Under the pieces are notes generated by a model that was not told the origin of the DNA, ran no database searches, and saw only the letters and a program-made list of their open reading frames with translations. From assembly GCF_008000895.1 (NCBI RefSeq), contig NZ_CP042823.1, forward strand, positions 3,252,001 through 3,316,000: DNA of 64,000 nt. The letters run 5' to 3'. This DNA is from Methylobacterium sp. WL1. Its GTDB lineage: Bacteria; Pseudomonadota; Alphaproteobacteria; Rhizobiales; Beijerinckiaceae. A program made the translations under genes and the position numbers. Of this stretch, positions 35,444 through 44,766 are shown in pieces (positions within the stretch are counted from its first letter, which is position 1; the number at the start of each line of letters is the position of its first letter).

Positions 35444-35909
35444 CTTCCGCATGTCCGAGTCGGGACGGCTGCGCCCGGGACCGATGGCTCCCGATCGAAT
35501 CAATCCGGTCTCCCGGCGCACGCCGTGATTGGAGACGCAGCGCGGCAAGCCAGGGCGGCGCGCGATCTCAGTCGGGTGTGGTTGACTGAGTTGCTTGTCC
35601 GCGATCGCGCATCGTCGTTTTCGGACTTCCAGCGGCCGACGTTCGAAACGATGTTTTTGGGGGACCGCGAAAAGCGTCCGCTCGGGAAAAAAACCGCACC
35701 GCGACGGTCTTTTCCGAAAGGGCGTTCTCTCAGCCCCCCGGTCCCGCATGCGCCAGCGCACATCGTGACGCGCCTCCCGTGCCGCCGCGCCGTGCGGCCT
35801 GCGCGGCTTCTTGACCGCGCGGCGGCCCGTCGCCAAGTCTGATCGAACCGCGCGGGCCCCTGCCCGTCCGAGGCCGCCCGATCGGCGGCCGGTTCTGAAA
35901 GGTGACGTT
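35444..35909. other. Intergenic region between addA and trxA
   Basis: About 465 bp. Several open frames cross it, but all are Arg-rich with no ribosome site or domain. A short poly-A run (7 A at about 35689) is the only notable base feature. trxA probably has its own promoter here. Confidence 0.5.
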
Positions 35910-36233
35910 ATGGCGACGGTCAAGGTAACCGACGCGAGCTTCGAGCAGGACGTTCTCAAGTCCGCCGAGCCCGTCGTGGTCGATTTCTGGGCGGAATGGT
36001 GCGGCCCCTGCCGCCAGATCGGCCCGGCGCTCGAAGAGATCGCCACCGATCTCCAGGGCAAGGTAAAGATCGCCAAGGTCAACGTCGACGAGAACCCGCA
36101 GATCGCCGCCCAGTACGGCATCCGCTCGATCCCGACGCTACTGCTGTTCAAGAACGGCGAGCGGGTCGACCAGAAGGTCGGCGCTGCCCCGAAGGGCGAC
36201 CTTTCCCGCTGGATCGGCGCGCAGGTCGCGTAA
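35910..36233 (+). CDS. trxA: Thioredoxin
   Basis: 107 residues, the standard size. Active site WCGPC at residues 30-34 ([12 protein letters not shown]) and the cis-Pro loop (RSIPTLLLF) are both present. It reduces disulfides in cytosolic proteins, supplying ribonucleotide reductase and others. AAAGGTGACG precedes the ATG. It follows addA by 466 bp, as often seen in this order; a strong hairpin terminator is 32 bp downstream. Confidence 0.96.
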   Translation: MATVKVTDASFEQDVLKSAEPVVVDFWAEWCGPCRQIGPALEEIATDLQGKVKIAKVNVDENPQIAAQYGIRSIPTLLLFKNGERVDQKVGAAPKGDLSRWIGAQVA

Positions 36234-36265
36234 GCGACTGACATTTTCGGGTGTCGCGTCAATAA

Positions 36266-36293
36266 GAAAGCCCGGCCGAGAGGCCGGGCTTTC
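36266..36293. terminator. Strong hairpin terminator after trxA
   Basis: GAAAGCCCGGCC, loop GAGA, GGCCGGGCTTTC gives a perfect 12-bp stem. A T-rich tail follows on the + strand. The A-rich left arm makes it able to work for the porin gene on the other strand as well, whose 3' end is 60 bp away. Confidence 0.85.
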
Positions 36294-36353
36294 TCTGTTT
36301 CGAGACCCGTTTTTCAAGTCCCGGGCTTTGCGCCCGGGACCATGCGCTCGGTC

Positions 36354-37247
36354 TTAGTACGAGCCGAACTTGTAGTTCAGACCGGCGCGGACGACGGCGA
36401 AGTCGTTCGTGTTCCGGCTGGACGTGGCAACGGAGTAGACCGGCAGGACGCCAGCGCCGGTGACGGCAGCACCGACCAGCGGCAGGCCGGTGCGGTTGCG
36501 GTCGAGGCTCACGTACAGACCTTCGACCTTGAACGTCACGGCCGAGGACCGGAAGAAGTTCAGGAACGAATCGGTGGGGAGCGCGAACTCGGCGCCGCCG
36601 CCGACGGTGTAGCCGGTCTTGAAGTCGTCCCGACGGCCGGCGAAGTTCTGCAGGCCGACGCGGGCGCCGTCATCGGTGCCGGTGGCGTAGGCGAAGCCGC
36701 CGGTGGCGTACACGAGGGTCTTGTCGAAGGCGTAGCCGAGGCGGCCGCGCACGGTGCCGAAGAAGTCCAGCGTGTTCAGCGTGCCGTTGACCGGAACGAA
36801 GGACGGGTTGATGGCGGCGGCGTTCGTGGCGTAGCGCGGACGGCCACCGAAATCGAGGTACTGGGCGTCGGCCTCGAAGCCGATCACGATACCCGAGCCC
36901 GGGGTGAACTGATAGTTGTAGCCGATCTGACCACCGCCCGAGAAACCTTCGCGGTTGTTGCGGTTGTAGATCAGCGAGGAGCCGAGCGGCGCCAGGGCGC
37001 GGTACGGCACAAGGCCACCGGCGGTCTGGACGGCCGGGCTGCCAGCGGTCTGGACGAAGCCGCGGTTGCTGTCGCTGCTGCTGGCATCGAAGCCGTAGCC
37101 GGCGTTGATACCGAAGTAGAAGCCAGTCCAGGTGAACACCGGAACGGGGGTGAACACCGGCGGCGGAGCGCGGCGCGGCAGGTCGGCGGCGGTGGCCGCC
37201 GCGGTCAGCGCGGTGAACGCCGCCAGAGAGGTGAGAAGCGTCTTCAT
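36354..37247 (-). CDS. Outer-membrane beta-barrel porin (Omp25-like)
   Basis: 297 residues from the ATG at 37247. A signal peptide (LAAFTALTAAATAADLP) is followed by a proline stretch (PPPVFTPVPVFTW), then GFYFGINAGYGFD, which is the first strand of the small alphaproteobacterial outer-membrane barrel family. The alternating pattern continues through VIGFEADAQYLDFGG, VYATGGFAYATG and YTVGGGAEFALP. It ends NYKFGSY, with the terminal aromatic residue used for barrel assembly. Function in the outer membrane is structural or solute passage. Single gene, GGGGAT upstream of the start. Confidence 0.88.
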   Translation of the reverse strand: MKTLLTSLAAFTALTAAATAADLPRRAPPPVFTPVPVFTWTGFYFGINAGYGFDASSSDSNRGFVQTAGSPAVQTAGGLVPYRALAPLGSSLIYNRNNREGFSGGGQIGYNYQFTPGSGIVIGFEADAQYLDFGGRPRYATNAAAINPSFVPVNGTLNTLDFFGTVRGRLGYAFDKTLVYATGGFAYATGTDDGARVGLQNFAGRRDDFKTGYTVGGGAEFALPTDSFLNFFRSSAVTFKVEGLYVSLDRNRTGLPLVGAAVTGAGVLPVYSVATSSRNTNDFAVVRAGLNYKFGSY

Positions 37248-37453
37248 TACTGTGATCCCCAGCACAAGCCCGATCGACGCCAAAGCTAGGCGATTGGTCC
37301 TGACGAGGATGTAGCTAAGCTGCCACAGCAGGGTGAAAGCGTAGCCGTTGGAGGCAATTCGCGCCTCCGAATGCGGCGAATCGACGGCGCTTGCCGGGCC
37401 ACTAACCGAAACGCCGAGAAAAGCCAGCGCTCAAGACAAAGGCGCGCGCCGAA

Positions 37454-38779
37454 TCAGACGGGGGGCGTGTCGTTGGCGGCGAGCACAAGTCCGGCCAAGT
37501 ACAGCGAGCCGCAGATCAGGATCCGCGGCGGCTGCTCGAAGGCGATGTCTTTCACCTGACCGAGGGCGGCCTCGACGCTCGGGGCGGTCCGGGTCGAGAG
37601 ACCGACCGCCTCGCCGATGCGTGCCACCTCCTCGGCCGGCCGTGCCGCCAACGAGGTGGTGATCGGGACCGCGATGAGCGCCCGGGCCAGCCCGACGAAG
37701 TTGCGCAGGAAGCCGTCGGCGTCCTTAGTGCTCAGCAAGCCGACGATCAGTACCAGCGGCACGTCGCTGCGTTCGCCGAGATCGGCCATGGCGGCGGCGA
37801 GGATCCGGCCGCCGTCGATGTTGTGACCGCCGTCGAGCCACAGCTCCGCGCCGGGCTCGAGCTGTGCGGCGAGGCGGCCACGGCCGAGTCGCTGCAGCCG
37901 GCCGGGCCAATCGACCTCCGTGAGGCCCCGCTCCAGCGCGGCGTTGCCGATATCGCCGAATCCAGCGGCCCGCAGAGCCGTGATCGCGGTGGCGGCGTTC
38001 ACTAGTTGGTGGCGCCCGGCGAGCCGCGGCCGGGGCAGGTCGAACAGGTCGGTCTCGTCCTGGTAGACCATGCGGCCGCGCTCGTCGTGCGCGGAGAAAT
38101 CCTGGTTGCCGACCCGGATCGGGGTCGCGCCCACGGCTTCGGCGTGCCGGCAGAGCACGGCGTCCGCCTCGGCATAATCCTGCGCCGCGATCACCGCCGG
38201 GCAGCCGCGCTTGAAGATCCCGGCCTTCTCGGCCGCCACCGATTCGACCGTGTCGCCGAGATACTCGGCATGGTCACGCCCGATCGGCGTGACGACCGCG
38301 CAGGCCGGCTGGGCGATGACGTTGGTGGCGTCGAGCCGGCCGCCCAGCCCGACCTCGAGCAGCAGCACGTCGGCCGGGCTCTCGGAGAACAACAGCAAGG
38401 CCGCCGCCGTGGTGATCTCGAACATGGTGATCGGTTGGCCGTCGTTGGCGGCCTCGCAGCGCGAGAACGCGTCGGCCAGCCGATCCTCGTCCACGAACTG
38501 GCCGCCGCCGATGCCGCCGAGCCGGATCCGCTCGTGGAACCGCACGAGGTGCGGCGAGGTGTAGACGTGGGCCGCCAGGCTCCCGGCCTCCAGGATCGCC
38601 CGCATGAACGCGATGGTCGAGCCCTTGCCGTTGGTCCCGGCGACGTGGATCACCGGCGGCAGGCGCCGCTCCGGGTGGTTCAGCCGGGCCAGCAAGCGCT
38701 CGATCCGCCCCAGCGACAGGTCGATGGTGCGCGGATGGAGCGCGAGGAATCGCGCCATGAGGGCATCGGAGGAGGCCAT
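37454..38779 (-). CDS. folC: Bifunctional folylpolyglutamate synthase/dihydrofolate synthase
   Basis: 441 residues. P-loop HVAGTNGKGST at about 45-55, MFEITTAAALLLF, then LLEVGLGGRLDATNV, with TPIGRDHAEYLGDTVE and WPGRLQRLG. Adds glutamate to dihydropteroate and then extends the polyglutamate tail of folates; ATP-dependent, cytosolic. Start codon is 8 bp after the accD stop, with no strong ribosome site, so it depends on accD translation. Third gene of trpA-accD-folC. Confidence 0.93.
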   Translation of the reverse strand: MASSDALMARFLALHPRTIDLSLGRIERLLARLNHPERRLPPVIHVAGTNGKGSTIAFMRAILEAGSLAAHVYTSPHLVRFHERIRLGGIGGGQFVDEDRLADAFSRCEAANDGQPITMFEITTAAALLLFSESPADVLLLEVGLGGRLDATNVIAQPACAVVTPIGRDHAEYLGDTVESVAAEKAGIFKRGCPAVIAAQDYAEADAVLCRHAEAVGATPIRVGNQDFSAHDERGRMVYQDETDLFDLPRPRLAGRHQLVNAATAITALRAAGFGDIGNAALERGLTEVDWPGRLQRLGRGRLAAQLEPGAELWLDGGHNIDGGRILAAAMADLGERSDVPLVLIVGLLSTKDADGFLRNFVGLARALIAVPITTSLAARPAEEVARIGEAVGLSTRTAPSVEAALGQVKDIAFEQPPRILICGSLYLAGLVLAANDTPPV

Positions 38780-38787
38780 GGCGTGGC

Positions 38788-39687
38788 CTAAGCCGCCGCC
38801 TGGGCGGGGACGACCGGCGTCTCGGGCGTCGCGGCGTTGGTCAGCAGGCCGCAGATCCGTGCGATCGTCTCCTTGAGGGCGTGCCGGTGGACCACTTGGT
38901 CGACCATGCCGTGCTCGCGCAGGTACTCGGCCCGCTGGAAGCCGTCCGGCAGCTTTTCCCGGATGGTCTGCTCGATCACCCGGGGGCCGGCGAAGCAGAT
39001 CAGCGCGCCCGGCTCGGCCAGGTGCACGTCGCCCAGCATGGCGTAGGAGGCGGTGACGCCGCCGGTGGTCGGGTTGGTCAGCACCACGATGTAGGGCAGG
39101 CGCGCGGCGTTCAGCCGGCGCACCGCCACGGTTGTCCGGGGCATCTGCATCAGCGACAGGATGCCCTCCTGCATGCGCGCCCCGCCGGAGGCCGAGAACA
39201 GCACGTAGGGGGTGCGCTTCTCCAGGGCGGTCTCGGCGCCGCGGACGAAGGCCTCGCCGGCTGCCATGCCCAGCGAGCCGGCCATGAAGCCGAATTCCTG
39301 TGCCGCCAGCGTCATGGGCAGGCCGCCGACCCGGCCGAAGCCGATCTTGAACGCGTCCTGCAGGCCGGTCTTTGCGCGAGCCTCCTTGAGGCGGTCGACG
39401 TAGCGCTTCTCGTCGCGGAACTTGAGCGGGTCGACGGCGACCTCGGGGAGCGCCACGTCGATCCAGGTGCCCTCGTCGAACATCATCTTGAGGCGCGCGG
39501 CGGCGCTCATCTTGAGGTGATGCTCGGAGCCGGGGATCACCCAGTGATTGGCCTCCACCTCCTTGTGGAACACCATCTGGCCGGTATCCGGGCACTTGAC
39601 CCAGAGGTTCTCCGGCGTCTCGCGCTTGAACAGGGTCTTGATCCGGGGGCGCACGACCTCCGAGATCCAGTTCATCGGTTCGACCAT
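38788..39687 (-). CDS. accD: Acetyl-CoA carboxylase carboxyltransferase subunit beta
   Basis: 299 residues. The carboxyltransferase core is well conserved: [20 protein letters not shown], then [20 protein letters not shown], and [20 protein letters not shown]. The N-terminal zinc-ribbon is degenerate: [20 protein letters not shown], then WVIPGSEHH, keeps only one of the four Cys of the E. coli protein. As far as I recall, alphaproteobacterial AccD often lacks these Cys, so this is probably normal. The gene supplies malonyl-CoA for fatty acids. Between trpA and folC in one operon. Confidence 0.94.
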   Translation of the reverse strand: MVEPMNWISEVVRPRIKTLFKRETPENLWVKCPDTGQMVFHKEVEANHWVIPGSEHHLKMSAAARLKMMFDEGTWIDVALPEVAVDPLKFRDEKRYVDRLKEARAKTGLQDAFKIGFGRVGGLPMTLAAQEFGFMAGSLGMAAGEAFVRGAETALEKRTPYVLFSASGGARMQEGILSLMQMPRTTVAVRRLNAARLPYIVVLTNPTTGGVTASYAMLGDVHLAEPGALICFAGPRVIEQTIREKLPDGFQRAEYLREHGMVDQVVHRHALKETIARICGLLTNAATPETPVVPAQAAA

Positions 39688-39769
39688 CGACTCGCGTCCG
39701 TTCGCTTCAAGCTCGCGCTGATATCAGGTGCCGTGTTCGCCGCCGCCAGGGCGCGCGGTGATCCGGGGT

Positions 39770-40609
39770 TCAGGCCGCCCGGTCCGCGCCGCCCGCGCGC
39801 ACGCCGGCCGCGAGTTCGCGGACCAGGGCCGCCACCGCGGGGACGGTGCCGGCTTGCGGCCGGCCCTCGGAATCCAGCCCGCGGACCAGGGTGTCCACCA
39901 GCGCCGAGCCGACCACGACGCCGTCGGCACCCTTGGCGATCGCCGTCGCGTGGGCGCCGGTCTTCACCCCGAACCCCACCACCACGGGCAGGTCGGTGTG
40001 GCGGCGAATGCGGGCGACCGCCTCCGAGACCTTGCCGAAATCCGGCGTCGCCGTGCCGGTGATCCCGGTGATCGACACGTAGTAGACGAAGCCCGCGGTG
40101 TTCGCGAGGACGGCCGGCAGGCGGCGCTCGTCGGTGGTCGGCGTGGCGAGCCGGATGAAGGCGAGCCCCTTGGCCAAAGCCGGCAGGCACAGCTCGGTAT
40201 CCTCCTCCGGCGGCAGGTCGACCACGATCAGCCCGTCGACACCGGCCGCCACCGCGTCGTCGAGGAACCGCTCGACCCCGTAGGTGTGGATCGGGTTGAA
40301 GTAGCCCATCAGCACGATCGGCGTGCCGTCGTTCTCCGCCCGGAAGCGGCGCACGAGGTCGAGCGTGCCGGCGACACCCTGGCCGGCCTTGAGGGCGCGC
40401 AGGCCCGCGGCCTGGATCGCCGGGCCGTCGGCCATCGGGTCGGTGAACGGCAGGCCGAACTCCAGGATGTCGGCGCCGGCGCCGGGCAGCGCCTTCAGGA
40501 CCTCCAGGGAGGTCTCCGGATCGGGATCGCCCGCCATCACGTAGGTGACGAGGACGGCCCGGTTCTCCGCGCGGGCCCGGGCGAAGGTGGCGTCGATGCG
40601 GCTCGGCAT
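39770..40609 (-). CDS. trpA: Tryptophan synthase alpha subunit
   Basis: 279 residues. Catalytic Glu50 and Asp61 sit in [26 protein letters not shown], then VVDLPPEE and [11 protein letters not shown] complete the active site. It cleaves indole-3-glycerol phosphate and passes indole to the beta subunit. In most relatives trpB lies directly upstream; here the upstream gene is a small unrelated one on the other strand, so trpB must be elsewhere. An 82-bp gap leads to accD. Confidence 0.95.
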   Translation of the reverse strand: MPSRIDATFARARAENRAVLVTYVMAGDPDPETSLEVLKALPGAGADILEFGLPFTDPMADGPAIQAAGLRALKAGQGVAGTLDLVRRFRAENDGTPIVLMGYFNPIHTYGVERFLDDAVAAGVDGLIVVDLPPEEDTELCLPALAKGLAFIRLATPTTDERRLPAVLANTAGFVYYVSITGITGTATPDFGKVSEAVARIRRHTDLPVVVGFGVKTGAHATAIAKGADGVVVGSALVDTLVRGLDSEGRPQAGTVPAVAALVRELAAGVRAGGADRAA

Positions 40610-40797
40610 GGCTCTGATACGGTTTTCGCGCGTACGGACCGGATCCGGTCCAGGGTTGTATCCGCGCTACACCATCGGCGTCGGCCCGTGAAGCGCTCGC
40701 CCCTGCGGCCACGGCGTCTGCACCCGGCCGCCTTGTCGCGCCGATCCCGGACTCCATCTCACGGCGTCCACACCACCTGGATGATGAGGAGCGAGAC

Positions 40798-41034
40798 ATG
40801 GCGAAGGCCGACAAGCACCACATGGGACCGGGCGGTCAGGGCAAGAGCTCGGGCACCGGCGGCATGACCGAGCTTCCGGACGGCGTGCTGGGCGAGAACG
40901 ATGTCCTGAGCAACCGGGACAAGTCCCGCCACAGCGACGAGCGCGGACTCGACAGCAAGGCGGTCCAGACCGACCAATACCAGGACCACGCGGCCAACCG
41001 TCAGGCGCCCGGCTCCGAGACCTCGGACACCTGA
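40798..41034 (+). CDS. Small hydrophilic protein, unknown function
   Basis: 78 residues, no hydrophobic segment; Gly, Asp, Ser, His and Lys dominate. It starts KADKHHMGPGGQGKSSGTGG and continues LPDGVLGENDVLSNRDKSRH. GAGGAGCGAGAC upstream is a good ribosome site. The sequence is disordered-looking, and the composition resembles the three-gene operon at 19.6-20.4 kb. A stress-protein role is plausible but not shown. Confidence 0.65.
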   Translation: MAKADKHHMGPGGQGKSSGTGGMTELPDGVLGENDVLSNRDKSRHSDERGLDSKAVQTDQYQDHAANRQAPGSETSDT

Positions 41035-41122
41035 CGCCGGCTGGCGATGACCGGACGGACGGACGGCGGCCGTGCGTGCGGCGCGGTTGTCCGCCCGCCC
41101 GGGTCCGCGTAGCCCTCCGGGC

Positions 41123-41800
41123 ATGACATCTCAAATCCTGCCCCGAATCCCGCCGACGCGCCGCTTCGCCGCCTTCCTGTTCGACATGGACGGCACGATC
41201 ATCAGCTCGATCGCCTCCGCCGAGCGCGCCTGGACGCGTTGGGCGCAGGGCCACGGCCTCGACGTGGCGACCTTTCTGCCGACCATTCACGGGGTCCGCT
41301 CGGTGGACACGATCCGCCGGCTCGGCCTGCCCGGGGTCGACCCGGAGGCCGAGGCCGCGGCGATCACCCGGGCCGAGATTGACGATGTCGGCGACATCGT
41401 CGAGATCCCGGGGGCCCGGGCGTTCCTGCGCGCGCTGCCGCCGGAGCGCTGGGCGATCGTGACCTCGGCGCCGAGGGCGCTCGCCCTGCGCCGCCTGGAC
41501 GCCGCCACCATGCCGGTCCCGACCCTGCTGATCGCCGCCGAAGATATCGCCCGGGGCAAGCCCGCGCCGGATTGTTTCCTGCTGGGTGCCGAGCGCCTGG
41601 GCGTGGCGGCCTCGGATTGCCTCGTCTTCGAGGACGCGCCAGCCGGCATCCAGGCCGGCGAGGCGGCGGGCGCCAGCGTCGTGGTGGTCACCGCGACCCA
41701 CCACGCGCCAATCGAGACGACGCACGCGACGATTCCGGATTACCGGGCGCTGACGGTCGATGCCGGGCCGGACGGGTTGCGCATCCTGTCCGTCGGGTGA
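41123..41800 (+). CDS. HAD-superfamily hydrolase (subfamily IA, sugar phosphatase-like)
   Basis: 225 residues. Nucleophile and acid are Asp21 and Asp23 in FLFDMDGT. Motif II is VTSAP; motif III Lys is in RGKPAPDCF, and the final acid is in VFEDAPAGIQAGEAAG. The helical cap lies between motifs I and II. Relatives dephosphorylate hexose or 2-deoxyglucose phosphates. The sugar-active glucosidase downstream fits with carbohydrate metabolism, but this is only neighbourhood evidence. Confidence 0.88.
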   Translation: MTSQILPRIPPTRRFAAFLFDMDGTIISSIASAERAWTRWAQGHGLDVATFLPTIHGVRSVDTIRRLGLPGVDPEAEAAAITRAEIDDVGDIVEIPGARAFLRALPPERWAIVTSAPRALALRRLDAATMPVPTLLIAAEDIARGKPAPDCFLLGAERLGVAASDCLVFEDAPAGIQAGEAAGASVVVVTATHHAPIETTHATIPDYRALTVDAGPDGLRILSVG

Positions 41801-41889
41801 GGACGCTCGGTGCGGTCGAGCAGGGCAATCGCATACGGACATACGATCCGCCGATATTTCAGGTCTGACGTCGCCGCATGAAGCATCAA

Positions 41890-41932
41890 CCCGTCATCCC
41901 GGGGCGCCGCTTTGCGGCCCCGGAACGACGGG
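41890..41932. repeat. REP-like extragenic palindrome
   Basis: CCCGTC(A)TCCCGGGGC(G)CCGC, loop TTT, GCGGCCCCGG(AA)CGACGGG folds into an imperfect hairpin in an intergenic gap. The form is like repetitive extragenic palindromes that occur in many copies in this group. Only one copy is visible here, so this is a likeness, not proof. Confidence 0.5.
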
Positions 41933-42078
41933 ATGGATTATCCTGTGTTCGCCAGAACGCCGCTTGCAGGTTGGATGAGCGTGACCGAAGAAGTCGCGCG
42001 CCGGAATTCACTTGTCCCCGTAGAACCGCGGCAATATCCGCGCACGAAGTCAGCCACCGAACCGGGAGCATCGTCCGT

Positions 42079-44727
42079 ATGAGCGAGCCGAACCGCGTCC
42101 CGGATCTCTTCGACACCGCCGAGGGACAGCGCCTCGTACAGGCGCGGACCGATCCGGCCTGGCGGTGCTGGGGGCCGTATCTCAGCGACCGGCAATGGGG
42201 CACGGTCCGGGAGGATTACAGCGCCGGCGGCGATGCCTGGGAGTCCCTGCCCTACGATCACGCCCGGTCCAGGGCCTACCGCTGGGGCGAGGACGGCATC
42301 GGGGGCTTCGGCGACCGGCACCTGAACTGGTGCCTCGCGCTGGCCCTTTGGAACGGACGCGATCCGATCCTGAAGGAGCGGCTGTTCGGCCTCACCAACG
42401 CCGAGGGCAACCACGGCGAGGACGTGAAGGAGCTGTACTACTACCTCGACGGCGTCCCGACCCACAGTTTCATGCGGATGCTGTACAAGTATCCGCAGGC
42501 CGAGTTCCCGTATCAACGCCTGGTTGAGGAAAACGGCCGCCGCGGCCTCGACGACCCAGAATTCGAGCTGCTCGACACCGGCCTGTTCGACGAGGGCCGC
42601 TACTTCGACGTCGAGATCGCCTATGCCAAGGCGGCCCCCGACGACCTGCTGATGCGGGTCAGCGTGACCAATCGCGGCCCGGAGGCTGCCGGCCTCACCC
42701 TCCTGCCGCAGCTCTGGGCACGGAACCTGTGGTCCTGGAAGGCCGGGACCGCCAAGCCGGAGCTGGAGGCGGGCTCGGACGGGTCGGTCTGGGCGCGTCA
42801 TCCTGGCGTGCCGCCGATGCGCTTCTTCGCCGAGGACGCGGCCGCGCTGCTGTTCACCGAGAACGAGACCAACACCCATAGGCTGTTCGGCAGCGGCCCG
42901 GAGGCGGGTTTCTACAAGGACGGGATCGACCGGTGCGTCGTCCAGGGCGAGGCCGGGGCGGCCAACCACCTGTCCGGCACGAAATGCGCCGCGCGCTACA
43001 ACCTGCATCTCGGCCCCGGCGAGACCCGCACGCTGCGGCTGCGCCTGCGACCCGAGACCGCCCCGGACGAGCCGTTCGCGGATTTCGACGCGGTGTTCGC
43101 CACCCGCGCGGCGGAAGCGGACGCGTTCTACGCCGCCCTGCAAGCATCGATCACCGACCCCGACATGCGGCTCGTCCAGCGGCAGGCGCTGGCCGGGATG
43201 CTCTGGTCCAAGCAGCTCTACCATTACGACGTGCGCGAGTGGCTCGCTGGCGACCCGGCCCAGCGGCCCCGCGCCCCAGCGCCGGCACGGCGCAACGCCG
43301 ACTGGGCGCATCTGCGCGCCAACGACATCATCTCGATGCCGGATGCGTGGGAATATCCCTGGTTCGCCTCCTGGGATCTCGCCCTCCAGGCGATCGTGTT
43401 CGCGCTGTTCGACCCCGACTTCGCCAAGAACCAGCTGCTGCTCCTGGTGGACGAGGCCTATACCCATCCGAACGCGGCGTTGCCGGCCTACGAATGGGGC
43501 TTCGGCGATGCCAACCCGCCGATCCACGCGCTCGCCGCCTGGCGGGTGTTCGAGCTGGACCGGAAATTGACGGGCCTTCCGGACCACGTCTTCCTGAAGC
43601 GGATCTTCAACAAGCTCACGCTGAACTTCACCTGGTGGGTGAATCGGAAGGATTCCGACGACCGCAACCTGTTCCAGGGTGGCTTCCTCGGCCTCGACAA
43701 CATCGGCATCTTCGACCGCTCGAAGCCGGTCGGCAACGGCGCGACCCTCACTCAGTCGGACGCGACCGCCTGGATGGCGGCCTACGCGCTCAACCTGATG
43801 CGCATCGCCATCGAGCTGGCGCTCCGGGACCCGACCTACGAGGACATGGCGGAGAAGTTCTTCGAGCATTTCCTGCTCATCGCGGGGGCGACCGGCGACG
43901 GAGTCTGGGACGAGGCGGACGGGTTCTTCTACGACGTGATCGAGGCCCGGGACGGAAGCCGCCTGCCGATCCGGGTCCGCACCATGGTCGGGCTGATCCC
44001 GATCTTCGCCGTCACGACGATCAGCACGCGCGACCTGGAGAAGCTGCCCTCGCTGCGGAACCGGATGCGGTTCTTCCTCGAGAACCGGCCGGACCTCGCG
44101 ACCCTGGTCTCGCGCTGGAGCGTGCCGGGCGAGGGCCAAACCGTGCTGCTGTCCCTGCTGCGCGGCCACCGATTGAAGGCGCTGCTGCACCGCGCCCTCG
44201 ACCCAGCCGAGTTCCTGTCCGCGCACGGCCTGCGGGCGGTCTCGCGCAGCTACGCGGACCAGCCGTTCTGCTTCCCCTGGAACGGCCGCGACATGGGGCT
44301 CGCCTACGAGCCCGCGGAGTCGCGCTCGCGCCTGTTCGGGGGCAACTCGAACTGGCGCGGACCGGTCTGGATGCCGGTGAACTATTTGCTGATCGCCGGC
44401 CTGGAGCAGTTCTACGCCTATTACGGACCGGATTTCCGCGTAGAGGCACCGACCCATTCGGGACGGACCTACTCGCTCCGGGAGATCGCGGAGATGCTGT
44501 CGCGCCGCCTCATCGGTCTCTCGACCCGCGCGCCGGGCGGCGATCGGCCGGTCTACGGGGACAGCCGGATCGAACAGGACGACCCGCATTTCCGCGATCT
44601 CGTGCTGTTCTACGAGTATTACCACGGCGATACCGGCCGGGGCGTCGGCGCGGCGCACCAGACCGGCTGGTCCGGTCTCGTGGCCCTGCTGATCCAGGAG
44701 GTCTCCGCGGCAGAAGGCCGGCCATGA
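42079..44727 (+). CDS. GH63-type glucosidase (mannosyl-oligosaccharide glucosidase-like)
   Basis: 882 residues from the ATG at 42079, with GGGAG upstream. The N-terminal half is beta-rich (KYPQAEFPYQRLVEENGRRG; WARNLWSWKAG). The C-terminal half is an alpha-toroid typical of GH63 enzymes, with YPWFASWDLALQAIVFA, LPAYEWGFGDANPPIHA and NSNWRGPVWMPVNYLLIAG. GH63 enzymes hydrolyse terminal alpha-glucose by inversion. In bacteria, relatives act on glucosylglycerate or alpha-glucobioses. There is no signal peptide, so the substrate is cytosolic, possibly a compatible solute. Exact substrate unknown. Confidence 0.85.
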   Translation: MSEPNRVPDLFDTAEGQRLVQARTDPAWRCWGPYLSDRQWGTVREDYSAGGDAWESLPYDHARSRAYRWGEDGIGGFGDRHLNWCLALALWNGRDPILKERLFGLTNAEGNHGEDVKELYYYLDGVPTHSFMRMLYKYPQAEFPYQRLVEENGRRGLDDPEFELLDTGLFDEGRYFDVEIAYAKAAPDDLLMRVSVTNRGPEAAGLTLLPQLWARNLWSWKAGTAKPELEAGSDGSVWARHPGVPPMRFFAEDAAALLFTENETNTHRLFGSGPEAGFYKDGIDRCVVQGEAGAANHLSGTKCAARYNLHLGPGETRTLRLRLRPETAPDEPFADFDAVFATRAAEADAFYAALQASITDPDMRLVQRQALAGMLWSKQLYHYDVREWLAGDPAQRPRAPAPARRNADWAHLRANDIISMPDAWEYPWFASWDLALQAIVFALFDPDFAKNQLLLLVDEAYTHPNAALPAYEWGFGDANPPIHALAAWRVFELDRKLTGLPDHVFLKRIFNKLTLNFTWWVNRKDSDDRNLFQGGFLGLDNIGIFDRSKPVGNGATLTQSDATAWMAAYALNLMRIAIELALRDPTYEDMAEKFFEHFLLIAGATGDGVWDEADGFFYDVIEARDGSRLPIRVRTMVGLIPIFAVTTISTRDLEKLPSLRNRMRFFLENRPDLATLVSRWSVPGEGQTVLLSLLRGHRLKALLHRALDPAEFLSAHGLRAVSRSYADQPFCFPWNGRDMGLAYEPAESRSRLFGGNSNWRGPVWMPVNYLLIAGLEQFYAYYGPDFRVEAPTHSGRTYSLREIAEMLSRRLIGLSTRAPGGDRPVYGDSRIEQDDPHFRDLVLFYEYYHGDTGRGVGAAHQTGWSGLVALLIQEVSAAEGRP

Positions 44728-44766
44728 CACGTACGGCCGGCCCCGACATTCGGTGATGGGCCGCTA

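Noticed and set aside
35680..35720. Run of seven A near GC-rich sequence, possible minus-strand terminator
   Set aside because: The best stem before the T-run on the minus strand is only about 4 bp, and no minus-strand gene ends there.
41820..41870. Short stretch reading GNRIRTYDPP in one frame, reminiscent of reverse-strand tRNA text
   Set aside because: It lacks a T-loop, an acceptor stem and an anticodon arm. I cannot fold it as a tRNA or a fragment of one.
41938..44730. A 930-codon open frame antisense to the glucosidase
   Set aside because: High-GC codon bias leaves the reverse strand open. The peptide has no domain, and the + strand shows clear GH63 motifs.
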